NCBI RefSeq assembly: GCF_007994135.1
Contig: NZ_VLKF01000001.1
Coordinates: 2,728,001 to 2,792,000 of the forward strand
Reading direction: 5' to 3'
Length of the DNA: 64,000 nucleotides
Source of the DNA: Modestobacter roseus
Lineage (GTDB): Bacteria > Actinomycetota > Actinomycetes > Mycobacteriales > Geodermatophilaceae
Each line of letters opens with the position of its first letter. Position 1 is the stretch's first letter. A program made the position numbers and the translations under genes. Shown here piece after piece: positions 1-8,376 of this stretch. Below the pieces are notes generated by a model. It was not told the DNA's origin and searched no databases. It worked only from the letters and a program-made list of their open reading frames with translations.

Positions 1-361
1 GCCGCTGCTTCTTGCGGTAGCTGTTGATGTAGGTGTTCGTCAGGATCCGGTACAGCCAGGCCTTGAGGTTCGTGCCCTCGGCGAACTGGTGGAACGCGGA
101 GTAGGCCTTGACGAACGTCTCCTGCACCAGGTCCTCGGCGTCGGCCGGGTTGCGGGTCATCCGCAGGGCCGCCGGGTAGAGCTGGTCCAGGTAGGGCAGG
201 GCGTCGCGCTCGAACCGGGCGTCACGCTGCGCCCGCGACTCGGCGAGCTCGCTCCGACTGCCGTCGGCGCGGGCCTCCGGCGTCTCCTCGCGCTGGTCCG
301 GCTGCGCTGCAGCCGCGTCCGCCTCGACGACGGGGTTCTCGACCGTGGGCTCCTCGGGCAC
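1..361 (-). CDS. sigR: ECF sigma factor, SigR/SigH type (3' part outside window)
   Basis: RNA polymerase sigma factor for the thiol-oxidative stress response, normally held by a zinc anti-sigma factor of the RsrA/RshA type. About 120 N-terminal codons are visible. Sigma region 2 is recognisable, with [20 protein letters not shown], then the conserved [16 protein letters not shown] stretch that is typical of SigR/SigH. The GTG start at 359-361 is preceded by an AGAGAGG Shine-Dalgarno about 7 bases away. An acidic, alanine-rich N-terminal tail of roughly 50 residues precedes the sigma domain. The end of the gene and the expected anti-sigma gene lie beyond base 1. Upstream sits a SigR-type promoter, so the gene is probably self-activated. 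Confidence 0.9.
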   Translation of the reverse strand, partial: MPEEPTVENPVVEADAAAAQPDQREETPEARADGSRSELAESRAQRDARFERDALPYLDQLYPAALRMTRNPADAEDLVQETFVKAYSAFHQFAEGTNLKAWLYRILTNTYINSYRKKQR

Positions 362-514
362 CGACCGTCCTCTCTGCGGCGCCCGGGAACGGGGCACCAC
401 GTCGGACGATCCTAGCCGGGACCGGTCGGGACGGCCGGGGGGACGACGGGACGGGGCGGCGCTGCGCGCGGTCCGCGCCGCCGCACCCGGGGCTGTGCTG
501 CTCACGAGGGGTCC

Positions 515-541
515 AACCGTGCGCCTCCCGAGGGGATTCCC
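515..541 (-). promoter_or_regulatory. SigR-type promoter of sigR (GGGAAT-N18-GTT)
   Basis: On the minus strand GGGAAT (536-541) is followed by an 18-base spacer and GTT (515-517), exactly the actinobacterial SigR/SigH consensus. It faces the sigma factor gene and leaves a leader of roughly 150 bases. This is the arrangement expected for positive autoregulation. Confidence 0.75.
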
Positions 542-603
542 ACGACCGGGGGACCCCGGGACGCGTCGTGCCGTCCGCCCCCGACGGCCGTGCTCGGTGC
601 ACC

Positions 604-609
604 TAGGCT
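604..609 (+). promoter_or_regulatory. -10 box TAGGCT, leaderless start of ybaK
   Basis: TAGGCT lies 8 bases before the GTG at 618 and there is no Shine-Dalgarno, so the transcript probably starts at or next to the start codon. Confidence 0.5.
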
Positions 610-617
610 CACCGGCC

Positions 618-1094
618 GTGGCGGCGACCCCGGCGGTGCGGACCCTGGACCAGGCGCGGGCGCGGTACTCCCTGCACGAGTACGACCCGGCCGACGGCGG
701 GGACGGGCACGGGTACGGCGAGGTGGCGGTGGCCGCGCTGGGCGCCGACCCGGCCCAGGTGTTCAAGACCCTGGTGACCCGGGTTGACGGAGCGCTGACC
801 GTCGCCGTCGTGCCGGTCAGCGGGCACCTGGACCTCAAGGCGCTGGCCGCCGCCGCCGGGGGCCGGAAGGCCGCGATGGCCGACCCCGCCGACGCCGAGC
901 GCGCCACCGGCTACGTGCGGGGCGGGATCAGCCCGCTGGGCCAGCGCAAGGCGCTGCCCACCGTGGTCGACGACTCGGCGCTGGGCTTCACGACGGTGCT
1001 GGTGAGCGCCGGCCGGCGCGGGCTGCAGGTGGAGCTCGCGCCCGCGGACCTGGTGCGGCTCACCCGCGCGCGGACCGCGCCGATCGCGCGGTAA
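618..1094 (+). CDS. ybaK: YbaK/EbsC-family Cys-tRNA(Pro) deacylase
   Basis: Trans-editing enzyme that hydrolyses mischarged Cys-tRNA(Pro). The 158-residue product has the single YbaK/ProX fold: the N-terminal LHEYDP element, then [12 protein letters not shown], a [17 protein letters not shown] segment and [20 protein letters not shown], all standard for the family, and the length is usual. I chose GTG 618 because homologues begin with a short TPAxxxLxxA stretch and because TAGGCT sits just upstream; an in-frame GTG at 597 would add only seven residues. It is divergent from sigR and convergent with the low-GC island that follows. Confidence 0.88.
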   Translation: MAATPAVRTLDQARARYSLHEYDPADGGDGHGYGEVAVAALGADPAQVFKTLVTRVDGALTVAVVPVSGHLDLKALAAAAGGRKAAMADPADAERATGYVRGGISPLGQRKALPTVVDDSALGFTTVLVSAGRRGLQVELAPADLVRLTRARTAPIAR

Positions 1095-1172
1095 CTGCTC
1101 GGTTATCAAGTGTCACAACATGCCTTCGCCCCCCCAGTCGCCGGCCTAGGCCCTCGCATCTAGACCAGCGAT

Positions 1173-1823
1173 TTACGCGCGCCAGGCGAGATAGGTCTGA
1201 TTGGCCGCGGCATCGATGACCTGATTAGCTACAGAATCCATCAGCGAGACGACCCGATCCTTGAGCTCGCTCCATTCAGTCTCTGCAATGGCCGTGAATT
1301 CGCCATGAGCAACCCTATTGCGCGAAGCGACCAGGTTCTCGTCGATCAGATCTTGGAATTCGTCATACATGTCGGTGGGGCAGCCAATGCTCGTCAGCAC
1401 GTCCATCAGTACCCGGTAGGACAGATTCGATTCCGTTCTAACATCGTCGCGCGAAGTAGGGATCAAGATGCGCGCAGTCGCCTCCTCGCGAATCATTCGC
1501 ACGACATCAACGTGCCCCTGAATCCTGCGCGACTGCTCGAGCCCGAGAAGCCGCCCACGAATCGCTAAAGCGGCAATCTCTGGACGCACCTTTTGGGTGG
1601 TAAGTCGCTGGGATGCCAAAAAGCACAGATACCAGTGACACGAGTTTTTTACGAATCCCTCCCAGTGTGCATAGAGCATCGCGACTGATGCACGAAGAAG
1701 AGCGCGCTGCACATCCGGGTTGCTTCGCCGAACTTCGGCAGAGAAGACTGCAATCTCCTTCTTGCGCCACGCGAGGTCGTCCGCGATGCGCTCAAAGAGC
1801 AACTCTGAGGTTTGAATTTTCAC
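1173..1823 (-). CDS. MAE_28990/MAE_18760-family HEPN-like nuclease
   Basis: Predicted HEPN-superfamily ribonuclease of 216 residues. The N-terminal helix pair carries the family signature YAHWEGFVK (residues 51-59). The catalytic HEPN motif R-x4-H is present as RNRVAH (R168, H173), followed by GE. Starts with GTG at 1823, seven bases after the stop of the upstream DUF262 gene, so the two form an operon and are probably translationally linked; the Shine-Dalgarno is weak. HEPN proteins of this family are RNases found in toxin-antitoxin and phage-defence contexts. The target and whether DUF262 restrains or activates it are unknown. Composition is foreign to the genome. Confidence 0.8.
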   Translation of the reverse strand: MKIQTSELLFERIADDLAWRKKEIAVFSAEVRRSNPDVQRALLRASVAMLYAHWEGFVKNSCHWYLCFLASQRLTTQKVRPEIAALAIRGRLLGLEQSRRIQGHVDVVRMIREEATARILIPTSRDDVRTESNLSYRVLMDVLTSIGCPTDMYDEFQDLIDENLVASRNRVAHGEFTAIAETEWSELKDRVVSLMDSVANQVIDAAANQTYLAWRA

Positions 1824-1830
1824 GACTCAC

Positions 1831-2964
1831 TCAGGACGCGAAGAAGCTCGAAGCGAACGGAAGGGTCTTCGTGACTCGAGTCGACGCGCGTATGCCGCTC
1901 CCCGACCCAGTTCGAAACTCGTCACTTTCCCAAAGCTCGCACACCCGGTTGACCAGTGTTTGAGGGTCCTCCGCTACGCGCGCCTGCCAGACATCGACCG
2001 ACTTCGACAGGCCGACCGTAATAGATTCGAAAGCCGAGACCGAAAATCCGCCCAGAAAGCGGTCTCGCGCTGCGTCATAGCGCCTGAAGCTCTCATCCGC
2101 CAGCGACTTGTTCAAGAGACTGAAAATCGCCCCGAACGTGCTCGCTTGCGTCGCCCGGTCAAAGTTCGAGTCGAACGTGAACTCAAAGAGCTTCTCCGAG
2201 AGAAAGTCATCCATGCTTCGCATGTTTCGCCACTCGCTCTCTATCGAGTTCGCGAGGACCAGATAACGACAGACCAGTTCTGCGTCGTACCCCTCATCGT
2301 AAAGTCGATCACTGATCGCAAGCGTAGCCTGGAAGTCAGGATTGATTCGAAGCGCCTCGATCCACTCGAACATCGACGCATCGCGCATGATTAGCTGAGC
2401 GTTACGAATTTCCTGAGAAGTGGCCACGCTCCCGCCAGCATTTAGTCGGTCGAATAGCTCATACTTGCTCTTGTCGTCACTCTCCGGCAGAAGGATCTTG
2501 ACGTCAATTTTCGCTCGTTTCAAGGAGAGTCGCTGCCCAGGTGTCAGGGTCGAAGGTCCAGTAGGCCCATCATCAGCTCCGTAAACGAGACCTTGCAACG
2601 ACGGCAAGTACGCGGTGCTCACCAGAGCACTGGCCGGCAAAGTCTCCGACTTAGCCTCGTCGCGCAACTCACCCATGAACTCAAGAATAGTGCTCAGCCG
2701 CTGGAGTCCGTCGATAACCTCCCACACGCCATCCTCTCGCTGCATCACAAAGATCGAAGGCAAAGGGATTCCCAGAAGAAGGCTCTCGATTAGCCGCGAC
2801 TTCTGATCGATCCCCCAGCGAAAGAGACGCTGAAACTCTGGACGAATGATCAGCTCAGACTGTCGGTATAGATTGACGAGTTCCCCGATCGACATCGCGT
2901 ACGACTCGGCTCGGATGGTCTGACGACCGGATTCGATCTCAGCTTGCAGTCCTGACGGCGCCAC
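1831..2964 (-). CDS. DUF262 domain protein (GmrS-like ParB/Srx-type NTPase), partner of HEPN
   Basis: 377-residue protein with the DUF262 fold seen in GmrSD, SspE and BrxU restriction factors. Visible motifs: RPEFQRLFRW (41-50), the SRLIESLLLGIPLPSIFV helix, EVIDGLQRLSTI (82-93, the DGQQR motif) and FDRLNAGG followed by QEIRNAQ. There is no C-terminal DUF1524 HNH nuclease, so it is DUF262-only with a roughly 150-residue helical tail. The GTG start at 2964 has a GAGGGA Shine-Dalgarno about 8 bases upstream. First gene of the two-gene operon; the nuclease function appears to be supplied by the HEPN gene behind it. Role in defence is inference from family and pairing. Confidence 0.85.
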   Translation of the reverse strand: MAPSGLQAEIESGRQTIRAESYAMSIGELVNLYRQSELIIRPEFQRLFRWGIDQKSRLIESLLLGIPLPSIFVMQREDGVWEVIDGLQRLSTILEFMGELRDEAKSETLPASALVSTAYLPSLQGLVYGADDGPTGPSTLTPGQRLSLKRAKIDVKILLPESDDKSKYELFDRLNAGGSVATSQEIRNAQLIMRDASMFEWIEALRINPDFQATLAISDRLYDEGYDAELVCRYLVLANSIESEWRNMRSMDDFLSEKLFEFTFDSNFDRATQASTFGAIFSLLNKSLADESFRRYDAARDRFLGGFSVSAFESITVGLSKSVDVWQARVAEDPQTLVNRVCELWESDEFRTGSGSGIRASTRVTKTLPFASSFFAS

Positions 2965-3061
2965 GAACCATCCCTCATTGCGTGTCGATAGCGTTTCGAT
3001 CTGAGCCTAGAACGTGTTTAGGCAGAGCCCTAACAACATGCGGCGTGTTGGGCCGGCGCGC

Positions 3062-4636
3062 TCAGCGGGCGGTGGTCGCGTACGGGGTGAGCAGCTGGTC
3101 GACCGGCGCGAAGTCGTCGGTCAGCACGCCGGCGTCGCCGACGAACCGGTCGAGCTCCTTCCCCGTCGCCACCTGCCAGGCCAGTTGCCGCTCCTCCAGG
3201 GCCGCGGCAATGCCCTCGACCGGCAGCGGCTGCTGCGAGGCCACCGCGACCACGTTGCCGCCGTCCTCACCGGCCAGCACCGGGGCCCGGGCCAGCAGCG
3301 CGACGTGGTCGAACACCTCCCGCAGGGTGGCGAGCTCCGCCCGGACGAACCCCAGCGGCGGGTGGTCGATGAGGTTGACCGCGTAGACGCCGTCCTCGGC
3401 CAGGGCGTCGTCGACCAGGCGCAGCGCCTCCACCGTGGTCAGCTGCCAGGGCACCGAGAGACCGCCGAAGGCGTCGCCCACGACCAGGTCGCGCTGCCCG
3501 GCCGGCTCCTCCCCCAGCCCGACCCGGCCGTCACCGACCCGCACCTGCAGCTGCGCGGACCGCTCCAGCCCGAGCTCCTCCTCGTCGATGGCGACCACCC
3601 CCGGGTCGACCTCCAGCACCCGGCTGACCGTGCCCGGCCGGACCTCGGCGAGGTAGCGGGGCAGCGTGAGCCCGCCGCCGCCGACGTGCAGGGCGGACAG
3701 CGGCTCCCCCGCCGGCGCCAGCGCGTCGGTGACCGCGGCGATCGCCTGCACGTACTCGAACTCCAGGTACGTGGGGTCGGCCAGGTCGACGTAGGAGTGG
3801 CGCAGCGTGTCCAGCTGCAGCACCCGCCCGGTCGGCCGTCCCGGATCGGTGGTGACCCGGGCGCAGTGGTAGGCGGTCTCCCGCCCGCACGGGGTGGGGG
3901 CGACCGCGGCGAGCAACGGAGCCGCGAGGGCCAGCACGAGCAGCCCGACCGGGAGCCGGCCGGTCACCCCCGGGGTCCGGCGGCGCAGCAGCACGGCCAG
4001 GGCCACGCCGACGAGGACGACGAGCAGCCCGGTGCCCACCAGGATCACGCTGCTGGGCAGCACCGCGATCAGCAGGAAGCCGGTGGCGAAGGTGGCCACG
4101 ATGCCGCCGATGGTGCCGATGCCCGACAGCCGCCCGACCACCGAGCCGGTCTGCGCCAGGTTGCCCAGCTGCAGCGCCACCACCATCGGCGGGACGGCGG
4201 ACAGCAGCGCGGCCGGCACGACCACGGCCACCGCGGCCAGCAGCAGCACGTTGCCCGCGGCGGCGCCGGTGAGCAGCTCACCGGCGAACCGGACCAGCGG
4301 CAGCACGGCGACCACCAGGGCGCCCCCGGCGACCATCAGCGGCGCGATCAGCCGGCGCGGGTCGGTGCGGTCGGCGGCCGCACCGCCGGCCCAGGCGCCC
4401 ACCGCGATCGCGGCCAGCGCGAAGCCGATGACCGCGGTGCTGGTCTGGAGGGTGACGCCGACGTAGGGCGCGATCAGCCGGAGACCGACGATCTCCAGCA
4501 CGAGCACCGCCCCGGAGGACAGGAAGGTGACGCCGGCGGCGATCCAGTCGGGCAACGCCCGCGACTCGGGTGCCGACGTCTGCGGTCTGCCCGCAACGGT
4601 GGTCGGGTCGGGGTCCAGCGGGCTCACCTCGGGCAT
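3062..4636 (-). CDS. Membrane-fused spermidine-synthase-like methyltransferase-fold protein
   Basis: 524 residues in two parts. Residues about 30-245 are hydrophobic and hold around seven to eight membrane segments of the MFS-like type that is often fused to these proteins. The C-terminal half is a polyamine-synthase Rossmann domain with LHVGGGGLTLPRYL, an acidic RVLEVDPGVV strand end and DLVVGDAFGG. Proteins of this fused class are annotated as spermidine synthases, but the aminopropyl acceptor is unproven and the real substrate is unknown. Next gene downstream on the opposite side of the island; native GC. Confidence 0.8.
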   Translation of the reverse strand: MPEVSPLDPDPTTVAGRPQTSAPESRALPDWIAAGVTFLSSGAVLVLEIVGLRLIAPYVGVTLQTSTAVIGFALAAIAVGAWAGGAAADRTDPRRLIAPLMVAGGALVVAVLPLVRFAGELLTGAAAGNVLLLAAVAVVVPAALLSAVPPMVVALQLGNLAQTGSVVGRLSGIGTIGGIVATFATGFLLIAVLPSSVILVGTGLLVVLVGVALAVLLRRRTPGVTGRLPVGLLVLALAAPLLAAVAPTPCGRETAYHCARVTTDPGRPTGRVLQLDTLRHSYVDLADPTYLEFEYVQAIAAVTDALAPAGEPLSALHVGGGGLTLPRYLAEVRPGTVSRVLEVDPGVVAIDEEELGLERSAQLQVRVGDGRVGLGEEPAGQRDLVVGDAFGGLSVPWQLTTVEALRLVDDALAEDGVYAVNLIDHPPLGFVRAELATLREVFDHVALLARAPVLAGEDGGNVVAVASQQPLPVEGIAAALEERQLAWQVATGKELDRFVGDAGVLTDDFAPVDQLLTPYATTAR

Positions 4637-4649
4637 CAGGGACGGACGA

Positions 4650-5396
4650 TCAGAACAGGGCGGGCTGGTCGGCCGGCTCGGCGACCGTCTCCACGCGGGC
4701 GGTGAGCTGCGGGCCGTTGTTGGCCACGTTGCCCACGGCCGGGCCCACCGGGCGGATCTCCAGCCGCTCGACGAGCTCCGGCGGGGTCGGCTCGGCCACC
4801 TCGGTGACGTCCTGCACCGCCGGGTCCAGCCAGCCCGCCCAGCGCTCGCGGGGCAGCACCAGCGGCATCCGCGGGTGCACCTCGGCCAGCGCCCCGACGG
4901 CCGGCGCCGTCACCACCGTGCAGGTGTAGAGCCGGTCGTCGCCGCGCCCCCAGACCTCCCACAGCCCGGCGAAGGCGAGACCGGCGCCGTCCTCTGGGGT
5001 GACGTAGTACGGCTGCTTGCCCGGCCGGTCGGTGCGCGGCGCCCACTCGTACCAGCCGTCGGCGGGCACCAGGCAGCGGCGGCTCGCCGCGGCGGTGCGG
5101 AACGCCGGCTTCTCGGTCAGCGACTCCACCCGGGCGTTGAGCATCCGGTTGCCGATCGCGACGTCCTTGGCCCAGGAGGGCACCAGGCCCCAGCGCACGG
5201 CCCGCAGCTCGCGGTGCCCGCCGCCGGTCAGCGCCCCCTCGGCGTCCCGCTCCTTCGTGTGCCGGACGACGTACACGTCCTTGGTCGGCGCGACGTTGTG
5301 GTCCGCCGGCAGCGCGGGCTGCCCCTCGGCGGCGACCGCCTCGAACTCGACCACCAGGTCCTCGGGACGGCGGCTGGCGGCGTAGCGACCACACAT
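4650..5396 (-). CDS. SRAP (YedK/HMCES-type) abasic-site DNA-protein crosslink protein
   Basis: SOS response-associated peptidase family, which covalently caps abasic sites in single-stranded DNA through Cys2. The 248-residue product starts MCGRY, so after removal of Met the catalytic Cys is N-terminal. Also seen: HNVAPTKDVYVV, RWGLVPSWAKD, NARVESLTEKPAF, CLVPADGWYEW and HPRMPLVLP, which supply the conserved Asn, Glu and His. Fixed start because Cys2 must follow the ATG. Lies 13 bases upstream of the spermidine-synthase-like gene on the same strand. The homologue in M. tuberculosis (Rv3226c) is also near aroA. Confidence 0.93.
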   Translation of the reverse strand: MCGRYAASRRPEDLVVEFEAVAAEGQPALPADHNVAPTKDVYVVRHTKERDAEGALTGGGHRELRAVRWGLVPSWAKDVAIGNRMLNARVESLTEKPAFRTAAASRRCLVPADGWYEWAPRTDRPGKQPYYVTPEDGAGLAFAGLWEVWGRGDDRLYTCTVVTAPAVGALAEVHPRMPLVLPRERWAGWLDPAVQDVTEVAEPTPPELVERLEIRPVGPAVGNVANNGPQLTARVETVAEPADQPALF

Positions 5397-5558
5397 GGCG
5401 ACTCCTCCCCGGGCACCGGTGGGCCGGCGACCAGCAGCCACCCTAGGTGGGTCTTCCGTCCCGCGCCGCCGCCCGTGTGATCCGGGCCGCACAGCGGTAG
5501 GACGGAGGGGCACAGCGCCGACCCAGACAGCCGACCCGAGCGATGGAGGCACGACGAC

Positions 5559-7019
5559 GTGACGACCCAGGCTCCACCGACCGACCACCCGAAGACCGCC
5601 GGCGACGCCGGCGACCGCCCGTACGCGACGATCGACCCGGCCACCGGACGCACCGAGCAGGAGTTCCCCTTCCTGGACACCGCCGAGGTCGACGGCGTCG
5701 TCGAGCGGGCGCACGCCGCCTTCGCCGAGTGGCGCCGCCGCCCGGTCGCCGAGCGCGCCGCGGTCGTCGGCCGCATCGGCGAGCTGATGCGCGAGCGCCG
5801 GGACGACCTCGGCGCGCTGATCACCAAGGAGATGGGCAAGCGCATCCAGGAGGCGACCGGCGAGGCGATGCTCGTCTCGATGATCTTCGACTGGTACGCG
5901 CAGAAGGGCCCGGGCTTCCTCGAGCCGAAGCCGATCGACGTGATGGAGGGCGAAGCGGTCGTCGTCAACGAGCCGGTCGGCGTACTGCTCGCGATCGAGC
6001 CGTGGAACTTCCCGCTCTACCAGGTGGCCCGGGTGGTCGCCCCCAACCTGGTGCTCGGCAACGTGGTGCTGCTCAAGCACGCGGAGAACAACCCGCTGAC
6101 GGCGCTGGCCATCGAGCAGCTCTTCCGCGACGCGGGAGTCCCCGAGGGCGTCTACACCAACCTGTTCCTGCGCATCTCCGACGTCGAGCAGGTGATCGCC
6201 CACCCGCACGTGCAGGGCGTGACGCTGACCGGCAGCGCCCGCGCCGGCAGCAGCGTGGCCTCGCTGGCCGGCAAGCACCTGAAGAAGTCGGTGCTCGAGC
6301 TCGGCGGCAGCGACCCGTTCATCGTCCTCGACGCCCCCGACGTCTCGAAGACGGTGCAGGCGGCCACCATGTCGCGCACGCTGAACACCGGCCAGGCCTG
6401 CATCGCCGCCAAGCGGTTCATCGTGATGGACGACGTCTACGACGAGTTCGTCTCCGGGCTGACCGAGGCGTTCCGCGGGCTGCAGCCCGGCGACCCGGCC
6501 GACCCGGCCACCACGCTGGGCCCGCTGTCCTCCGAGCGAGCCGCGCAGGACTACACCGCCCAGGTGCAGGACGCGATCGACAAGGGCGCGACGGTGCTCG
6601 TCGGCGGCGGCCGGCCGGACCGCGAGGGCGCCTACGTCAACGCGACGCTGCTGGCCGACGTGACCCCGGAGATGCGTGCCTACCGCGAGGAGCTCTTCGG
6701 CCCCGCCGCGGTCGTGTACCGGGTGTCCAGCGAGGACGAGGCGGTCGAGCTGGCCAACGACACCGAGTTCGGGCTCAGCGCCTCGGTCTTCTCCGCCGAC
6801 GTCGAGCGCGCCCGGGCCGTCGCCGACCGGGTCGAGTCGGGGATGGTGTGGATCAACTCCCCGTCCGGCACCTCCCCCGAGCTGCCCTTCGGCGGGGTCA
6901 AGCGCTCCGGCTACGGCCGCGAGCTCTCCGAGCTGGGCATGTTCGAGTTCGCCAACCAGCGGCTGGTGCGCACCGTCGGCACCCCGAAGCGCGAGACGGT
7001 GGAGGCGGCGGCCGGCTGA
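5559..7019 (+). CDS. NAD(P)-dependent aldehyde dehydrogenase, succinate-semialdehyde dehydrogenase type
   Basis: 486-residue aldehyde dehydrogenase. Oxidises an aldehyde, most likely succinate semialdehyde, to the acid. Seen: IEPWNFP cofactor-loop motif, [15 protein letters not shown]ossmann segment, the general-base Glu in [12 protein letters not shown] and the nucleophilic Cys in [11 protein letters not shown]. The C-terminal [20 protein letters not shown] is the family ending. GTG start 5559 has GGAGG nine bases upstream. Substrate cannot be read with certainty; the short form without an N-terminal extension resembles the NADP-dependent GabD2-like group. Followed by a strong stem-loop. Confidence 0.85.
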   Translation: MTTQAPPTDHPKTAGDAGDRPYATIDPATGRTEQEFPFLDTAEVDGVVERAHAAFAEWRRRPVAERAAVVGRIGELMRERRDDLGALITKEMGKRIQEATGEAMLVSMIFDWYAQKGPGFLEPKPIDVMEGEAVVVNEPVGVLLAIEPWNFPLYQVARVVAPNLVLGNVVLLKHAENNPLTALAIEQLFRDAGVPEGVYTNLFLRISDVEQVIAHPHVQGVTLTGSARAGSSVASLAGKHLKKSVLELGGSDPFIVLDAPDVSKTVQAATMSRTLNTGQACIAAKRFIVMDDVYDEFVSGLTEAFRGLQPGDPADPATTLGPLSSERAAQDYTAQVQDAIDKGATVLVGGGRPDREGAYVNATLLADVTPEMRAYREELFGPAAVVYRVSSEDEAVELANDTEFGLSASVFSADVERARAVADRVESGMVWINSPSGTSPELPFGGVKRSGYGRELSELGMFEFANQRLVRTVGTPKRETVEAAAG

Positions 7020-7029
7020 CCCGCCGGCC

Positions 7030-7063
7030 CCGGGGTGACGGCCGCAGCGCGCCGTCACCCCGG
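7030..7063 (+). terminator. Stem-loop after aldehyde dehydrogenase gene
   Basis: A perfect 13-base inverted repeat (7030-7042 with 7051-7063, 8-base loop) lies 10 bases after the stop codon. There is no T tract, as is common in high-GC actinobacteria. Confidence 0.55.
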
Positions 7064-7086
7064 CCCCCCGGCGGGGACAGGGCAGG

Positions 7087-8376
7087 ATGAGCGGCATGGC
7101 CGAGGTCTGGACGACGCCGCACCGCACCGCCCCCGTCGACGCGGTGGTCGCGCTGCCCGGGTCGAAGTCGCTCACCGCCCGCGCGCTGGTGCTGGCCGCG
7201 CTGGCCGACGGGCCCAGCCGGCTGGTCCGCCCGCTGCGGGCCCGGGACACCGACCTGATGGCCGCCGGGCTGCGCGCGCTGGGCACCGGGATCGAGCAGG
7301 ACGGGGACGACTGGCTGGTCACCCCCGGCGAGCTGCGCGGTCCCGCCGACGTCGACGCCGGCCTGGCCGGCACCGTGCTGCGCTTCCTGCCGCCGGTCGC
7401 CGCGCTGGCCACCGGTCCGGTGCGGCTGGACGGCGACCCGCGGCTGCACGAGCGCCCCAACGCCGGGCTGATCGCCGGGCTGCGCGACCTCGGCGTCCGG
7501 ATCGACGACGGCGGCCGGGGCCGGGCCCCGTTCACCGTGCACGGCACCGGCGCGGTCCGCGGCGGTGCGGTGACCGTCGACGCCAGCGAGTCCAGCCAGG
7601 TGGTCTCCGGGCTGCTGCTGGCCGCCGCCCGCTACGACGCCGGGATCGACCTGACGGTCGCCGGCTCGCTGCCCTCGATGCCGCACGTGGAGATGACCGT
7701 GCGCACGCTGGCCGAGCACGGCGTCGACGTCGCCGCGACCGAGCGGGGGTGGCGGGTCTCCCCCTCGCCGATCGCCGCCGTCGACCGGGTGGTCGAGCCG
7801 GACCTGTCGAATGCCGCCCCCTTCCTCGCGGCGGCGCTGGTCACCGCCGGGCGGGTCACCGTGCGCGACTGGCCGGCCGAGACCACCCAGCCCGGCGCCC
7901 AGCTGGACCGGCTCCTCACCGCGATGGGCGCCGAGGTGCGGGCGACCCCGGCCGGGCTGCAGGTCACCGGGGGCGGCCGGATCGCGCCGCTGGAGGCCGA
8001 CCTGGGCGCCGTCGGCGAGCTGACCCCGGTGCTCGCGGCGCTGTGCGCGCTGGCCGACGGGCCGTCCCGGCTGACCGGCATCGCGCACCTGAGAGGGCAC
8101 GAGACCGACCGGCTGCAGGCCCTGGACGAGGTGCTGACCGCCGTCGGCGCCCGGGTCGAGCAGCTGCCCGGCGGCCTGGTGATCATCCCGGGCCCCGGCC
8201 GGGCCGCGCAGCTGGACTCCTACGCCGACCACCGCATGGTGCACGCGGCGGCGGTGCTGGGCCTGGCGGTCGATGGCATCGAGGTCACCGACCCGGGCGC
8301 GGTCAGCAAGACGCTGCCGGACTACCTGGACCGGTGGGCCGCGCTGGTCGACCAGCCGGCGGAGGTGGGCCGTTGA
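7087..8376 (+). CDS. aroA: 3-phosphoshikimate 1-carboxyvinyltransferase (EPSP synthase)
   Basis: Sixth step of the shikimate pathway, joining shikimate-3-phosphate and PEP. 429 residues, two repeated lobes. Signature PGSKSLTARALVLA near the N terminus binds S3P; DLSNAAPFLAAALV, LRGHETDRLQAL and DSYADHRMVHAAAV in the C-terminal lobe are conserved. ATG 7087 is used here; a second in-frame ATG at 7096 is equally possible. Overlaps the next gene's start by four bases (TTGA), and the aroA-rsgA order is the usual actinobacterial one. Confidence 0.95.
   Translation: MSGMAEVWTTPHRTAPVDAVVALPGSKSLTARALVLAALADGPSRLVRPLRARDTDLMAAGLRALGTGIEQDGDDWLVTPGELRGPADVDAGLAGTVLRFLPPVAALATGPVRLDGDPRLHERPNAGLIAGLRDLGVRIDDGGRGRAPFTVHGTGAVRGGAVTVDASESSQVVSGLLLAAARYDAGIDLTVAGSLPSMPHVEMTVRTLAEHGVDVAATERGWRVSPSPIAAVDRVVEPDLSNAAPFLAAALVTAGRVTVRDWPAETTQPGAQLDRLLTAMGAEVRATPAGLQVTGGGRIAPLEADLGAVGELTPVLAALCALADGPSRLTGIAHLRGHETDRLQALDEVLTAVGARVEQLPGGLVIIPGPGRAAQLDSYADHRMVHAAAVLGLAVDGIEVTDPGAVSKTLPDYLDRWAALVDQPAEVGR

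Larger units (their letters stand above)
1095..3061. other. Low-GC acquired island carrying a DUF262-HEPN pair
   Basis: Two sample 60-base lines inside (1321-1380 and 2221-2280) count to 55% and 53% G+C, against roughly 75% in the flanks, and codon use is correspondingly different. The island holds just two minus-strand genes and no integrase or transposase. A 9-base direct repeat, ACAACATGC, lies near each end (1115-1123 and 3033-3041). It sits between ybaK and the spermidine-synthase-like gene, both of native composition. Recent horizontal acquisition is the simplest reading. Confidence 0.8.

Noticed and set aside
1095-3061. Insertion sequence or prophage remnant
   Set aside because: No transposase, integrase, terminal inverted repeats or phage genes; only the two-gene cargo is seen.
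3014-4705. Plus-strand open frame of about 560 codons
   Set aside because: Antisense to the spermidine-synthase-like gene; Gln/Gly/Arg-rich and without motifs.
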